The translations under genes and the position numbers were made by a program. This document shows, in pieces, positions 31,444 through 33,338 of a DNA stretch of 33,338 bases. The DNA is from Euryarchaeota archaeon UBA486 (GTDB taxonomy: Archaea; Thermoplasmatota; Poseidoniia; Poseidoniales; Poseidoniaceae). Location of the stretch: contig DAET01000072.1 in the NCBI GenBank assembly GCA_002497765.1, positions 1-33,338 on the forward strand. Reading direction: 5' to 3'. The notes under the pieces were generated by a model. That model was not told the DNA's origin. It saw nothing but the letters and a program-made list of their open reading frames with translations, and made no database searches. Within the stretch, counting starts at the first letter, position 1; each line of letters opens with the position of its first letter.

Positions 31444-32088
31444 ATGGGTGCTTCGGTTGGTGTAGGTGGGCTCATCATCGGCATTTCGATGCTGGTGGTG
31501 TTCTCCATGGCCTATCAGGCCATTTCTTTGCAAATTGAATCCGGTGTTGACCGGATTGAAGAGGCAGATGAACCCACGCCAACCTTCACCATTGACGATG
31601 CGGTGATGTTCACCGGCGCCATCGTTGATGTCACCATCGTCGACGGCGGCGCAGGCTACAGCAGCGGAGGCACGATTGAAGCCTCCAGCGGAAACGGCGG
31701 ATTTTCTGCGACTTACACGATTAACGGTACAGGAGCCATCACTTCCGTGGTCATCACCAGCCACGGAAATTATTCCTCGCTCCCGACCTTGGTCGTGAAC
31801 GGTGGCGGAACGCCGACGTCTGCAGCGAGCCTGACCGCCGTACGTGGAAATGTGCTCTACGCCAACGTGACCAACACCGGTTCAACCACCATCGCTCATG
31901 ACGATGTTTGGATGTTCCTTGACGGTCAGGACGCGACCCAGTTTTCCAGCGTGTACAATCCACCGTTGACCGATTTGTGGTTTTCAGGTGAAACGCTCTT
32001 CTTGGACTGGTTTGATACCGGGCTACCGGGTAACGAACGATTGACGCTCACGGTGGGCAAGACCACTGTTGGGCACGGGTTGTGGTGA
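31444..32088 (+). CDS. arlF: Archaellum stator protein ArlF (FlaF) with an inserted glycine-rich repeat
   Basis: The 214-residue product starts with the short hydrophobic N-terminus of ArlF (GASVGVGGLIIGISMLVVFS, then MAYQ), a membrane anchor that resembles a class III signal. The outer beta-sandwich is recognisable in FTIDDAVMF and GNVLYANVTNTGSTTIAHDD. ArlF and ArlG form the stator that connects the rotating motor to the S-layer. Usual ArlF proteins are about 130-160 residues. The excess here is an insertion at residues about 57-132 made of two similar halves. The ATG at 31444 is one base after the previous stop, with GGGGTGAAG upstream. arlG follows four bases after the end. Confidence 0.85.
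   Translation: MGASVGVGGLIIGISMLVVFSMAYQAISLQIESGVDRIEEADEPTPTFTIDDAVMFTGAIVDVTIVDGGAGYSSGGTIEASSGNGGFSATYTINGTGAITSVVITSHGNYSSLPTLVVNGGGTPTSAASLTAVRGNVLYANVTNTGSTTIAHDDVWMFLDGQDATQFSSVYNPPLTDLWFSGETLFLDWFDTGLPGNERLTLTVGKTTVGHGLW
31612..31839 (+). other. Glycine-rich beta-repeat insertion inside arlF
   Basis: These bases encode about 76 residues with two similar halves: VTIVDGGAGYSSGGTIEASS and VVITSHGNYSSLPTLVVNGG. Both fit a VTxxxGGxGYxxxPTVxxxGGGG phrase common in phage tail and other surface beta-helical proteins. The ArlF sequence reads through smoothly if the segment is removed. Confidence 0.65.
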
Positions 32089-32092
32089 TCGC

Positions 32093-32584
32093 ATGGCAGA
32101 TGGAGGTGCTTCTTCGATGGTTATGCTGATCACGGCCCTGCTCATTTCGGGCGGGGCAAGCGCCCTGCTCATCGCTGAATGGAGCGATGCCGTTCGCGTC
32201 GTTCAGGTCAACGAGCGGGCCTCTGATGTGAGGGACGGTGTCAGTGTTGCACTCGCAGGCGATCCTGCGATGGTGGCTCACAACACCAGCAGCAAAACCA
32301 TCACGCTGTATTTCCTGAACACCGGAAGTTATGATTTGGACGCGTCAAACTACGAGGTCCTCATCGACGGTGCAGCACCGTCCTCGAGTACAGAATCCGT
32401 TCTTCCCAGCGGGACGGAATGGAACCCCGGTGACCTTCTTGAAATCGTGCTGACCGAGAACACGTGGACCTACGCTGACGGCGAAGACATCTCTGTCTTC
32501 TTTGTCGGTGTGTCCGAGCGTGTCAACGGAAACACCCACTCAGCGACCACCAGTGCGGAGGTGAGATTGAATGCTTTCTCCTGA
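32093..32584 (+). CDS. arlG: Archaellum stator protein ArlG (FlaG)
   Basis: The 163-residue product has one N-terminal membrane segment (about 8-28, SMVMLITALLISGGASALLI) and an outer beta-sandwich (TITLYFLNTGSYDLDASNYE, VLIDG, ISVFFVGVSERVNG). This matches ArlG/FlaG, which caps ArlF and anchors the stator to the S-layer. Assignment rests on this architecture and on its place between arlF and arlH. The ATG at 32093 is preceded by GGTGATC, complementary to the 16S 3' end, which itself overlaps the arlF stop. The last 14 bases overlap arlH, so the two are translationally coupled. Confidence 0.87.
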   Translation: MADGGASSMVMLITALLISGGASALLIAEWSDAVRVVQVNERASDVRDGVSVALAGDPAMVAHNTSSKTITLYFLNTGSYDLDASNYEVLIDGAAPSSSTESVLPSGTEWNPGDLLEIVLTENTWTYADGEDISVFFVGVSERVNGNTHSATTSAEVRLNAFS

Positions 32585-33308
32585 TGAAAACCCGTTCATG
32601 ACCGCCCACAAACCCGTGGAGGACGGCTTCCCCTTCGAGGTGGAAACCGACTCGTTGGCCGACTCAATGGGGCTGCGTTTGCCCAACCGCTCGCTTTACC
32701 TGCTTCAGGGCAAGGTCGGGGCGGGGAAATCCCTCATCGCCCAGCGCCTCATTCACGGCATGGTTGACAACGGGGTCAAGGTGCTCGTCATCACGACCGA
32801 ACTCACGACGCGTGGATGGATCGAACAGATGGAGAGCATCGGCTACGGCATGACCGACGCCATTCGAGAAGGCCGTGTCATGGTGCTCAGTCGCTACGGT
32901 ACGGTGGCGGATGCCCGTCAAGACGTGTCGCTCCAGGAAGTGCTCAGCAGCCCAGCCATCCCGGCGGCCGATGTCATCGTGTTGGATTCTGCGAGTTCGT
33001 TGATGCCGGAAGGTGGAACAAAAGCGGACCATTACAGCTTGATTCAACAACTTCGCAAACTCGCTTCTGACGGACGCTCCTTCATGCTGTGCGCCGACCC
33101 GGAAGAAATGGACCATTCACTTCTCCACACCCTGCGTGCCTCTGCTGAGGTCGTTCTCGATCTGGACAACGCCATGATCGGTGGCGAGTTGAAGCGCAAC
33201 ATCATCATCACACGGTTCCTTCGTGCAGCAGGACCAATTCAAACGTCCATCGGTTGGCGTGTTGAGCCCGGTATGGGCTTCATCGTCGACATCACGGCGG
33301 TGAGCTGA
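32571..33308 (+). CDS. arlH: Archaellum motor regulator ArlH (FlaH), RecA/KaiC-like ATPase
   Basis: The 245-residue product is a single RecA/KaiC-like domain with Walker A GKVGAGKS (47-54) and Walker B DVIVLDS (134-140). ArlH binds ATP, sits in a ring under ArlI and ArlJ, and is needed for archaellum assembly and switching. The family's typical phrases are visible: VLVITTELTTRGWIEQMESI and a C-terminal KRNIIITRFLRAAGPIQTSI, then GWRVEPGMGFIVD. The length is normal for ArlH. The ATG at 32571 lies inside the end of arlG with GGAGGTGAG upstream. A ribosome site for the next gene follows directly after the stop. Confidence 0.93.
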   Translation: MLSPDENPFMTAHKPVEDGFPFEVETDSLADSMGLRLPNRSLYLLQGKVGAGKSLIAQRLIHGMVDNGVKVLVITTELTTRGWIEQMESIGYGMTDAIREGRVMVLSRYGTVADARQDVSLQEVLSSPAIPAADVIVLDSASSLMPEGGTKADHYSLIQQLRKLASDGRSFMLCADPEEMDHSLLHTLRASAEVVLDLDNAMIGGELKRNIIITRFLRAAGPIQTSIGWRVEPGMGFIVDITAVS

Positions 33309-33321
33309 GGAGGAAGCATGC

Positions 33322-33338
33322 ATGAGCGACGAACCACG
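33322..33338 (+). CDS. First codons of the next gene, probably arlI (motor ATPase)
   Basis: After the arlH stop, GGAGGA (33309-33314) is followed by two ATGs: 33318 (three bases later, too close) and 33322 (seven bases later, giving MSDEP). The second is the better start. In archaellum operons arlI and arlJ follow arlH, so this is expected to be the ArlI ATPase, but only five codons are visible and the identity is positional inference. Confidence 0.45.

Noticed and set aside
1..33338. tRNA, rRNA, CRISPR array, insertion sequence or prophage
   Set aside because: Intergenic gaps are all under 200 bases and show no cloverleaf. I saw no spaced repeat array, transposase motif or flanking inverted repeats. 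The phage-tail-like repeat in arlF is a protein-level resemblance only.

Overview
The window looks like a piece of a GC-rich planktonic euryarchaeote. Marine Group II (Candidatus Poseidoniales) is the best guess, probably the archaellum-bearing MGIIa branch. The reasons are an archaellum (arl/fla) gene set, archaeal-type Shine-Dalgarno sites (GGAGGTGAT-like) before many starts, very large secreted multi-domain proteins with acidic cytoplasmic tails, and a bacterial-looking isoleucyl-tRNA synthetase. This placement is inference; no rRNA or tRNA gene is visible. Genes are packed tightly, with many 1-16 base overlaps and almost no intergenic space.

Left part (1-8101): the tail of an unknown gene, a small unknown gene, and a MutS-family ATPase with an N-terminal helix-hairpin-helix region. 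These face a minus-strand group of ileS, a BtuF-like binding protein without a signal peptide, and a secreted lipoprotein with Asp-box motifs.

Middle (8272-22849): a 1700-residue cell-surface protein with one C-terminal membrane anchor sits just upstream of glutamine-dependent NAD synthetase (nadE) and a TrhO-type rhodanese. A membrane-anchored surface protein with Cys-framed EF-hand-like loops and collagen-like triplets converges on trhO. Then come a fused one-chain aconitase X and a nucleotide-sugar epimerase/dehydratase. On the minus strand are a peroxiredoxin, a left-handed beta-helix acetyltransferase and a flavin-reductase-like protein in one short operon.

Right part (22850-33338): an AT-rich control region with two inverted repeats and three copies of ATTCATG precedes a run of plus-strand genes. 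These are an unknown small protein, a 1653-residue multi-Ig membrane protein, a coiled-coil plus beta-sandwich protein, two archaellins, an ArlC/D/E-like candidate, ArlF, ArlG, ArlH and the first codons of a probable ArlI. The three genes before the archaellins have no place in the textbook archaellum operon, yet they are coupled to one another by overlaps and lie directly upstream of it. Two further oddities are a phage-tail-like glycine-rich repeat inserted in ArlF and a strong UUCG hairpin between the archaellins and the motor genes. This archaellum locus is the most promising place for undescribed biology in the window.
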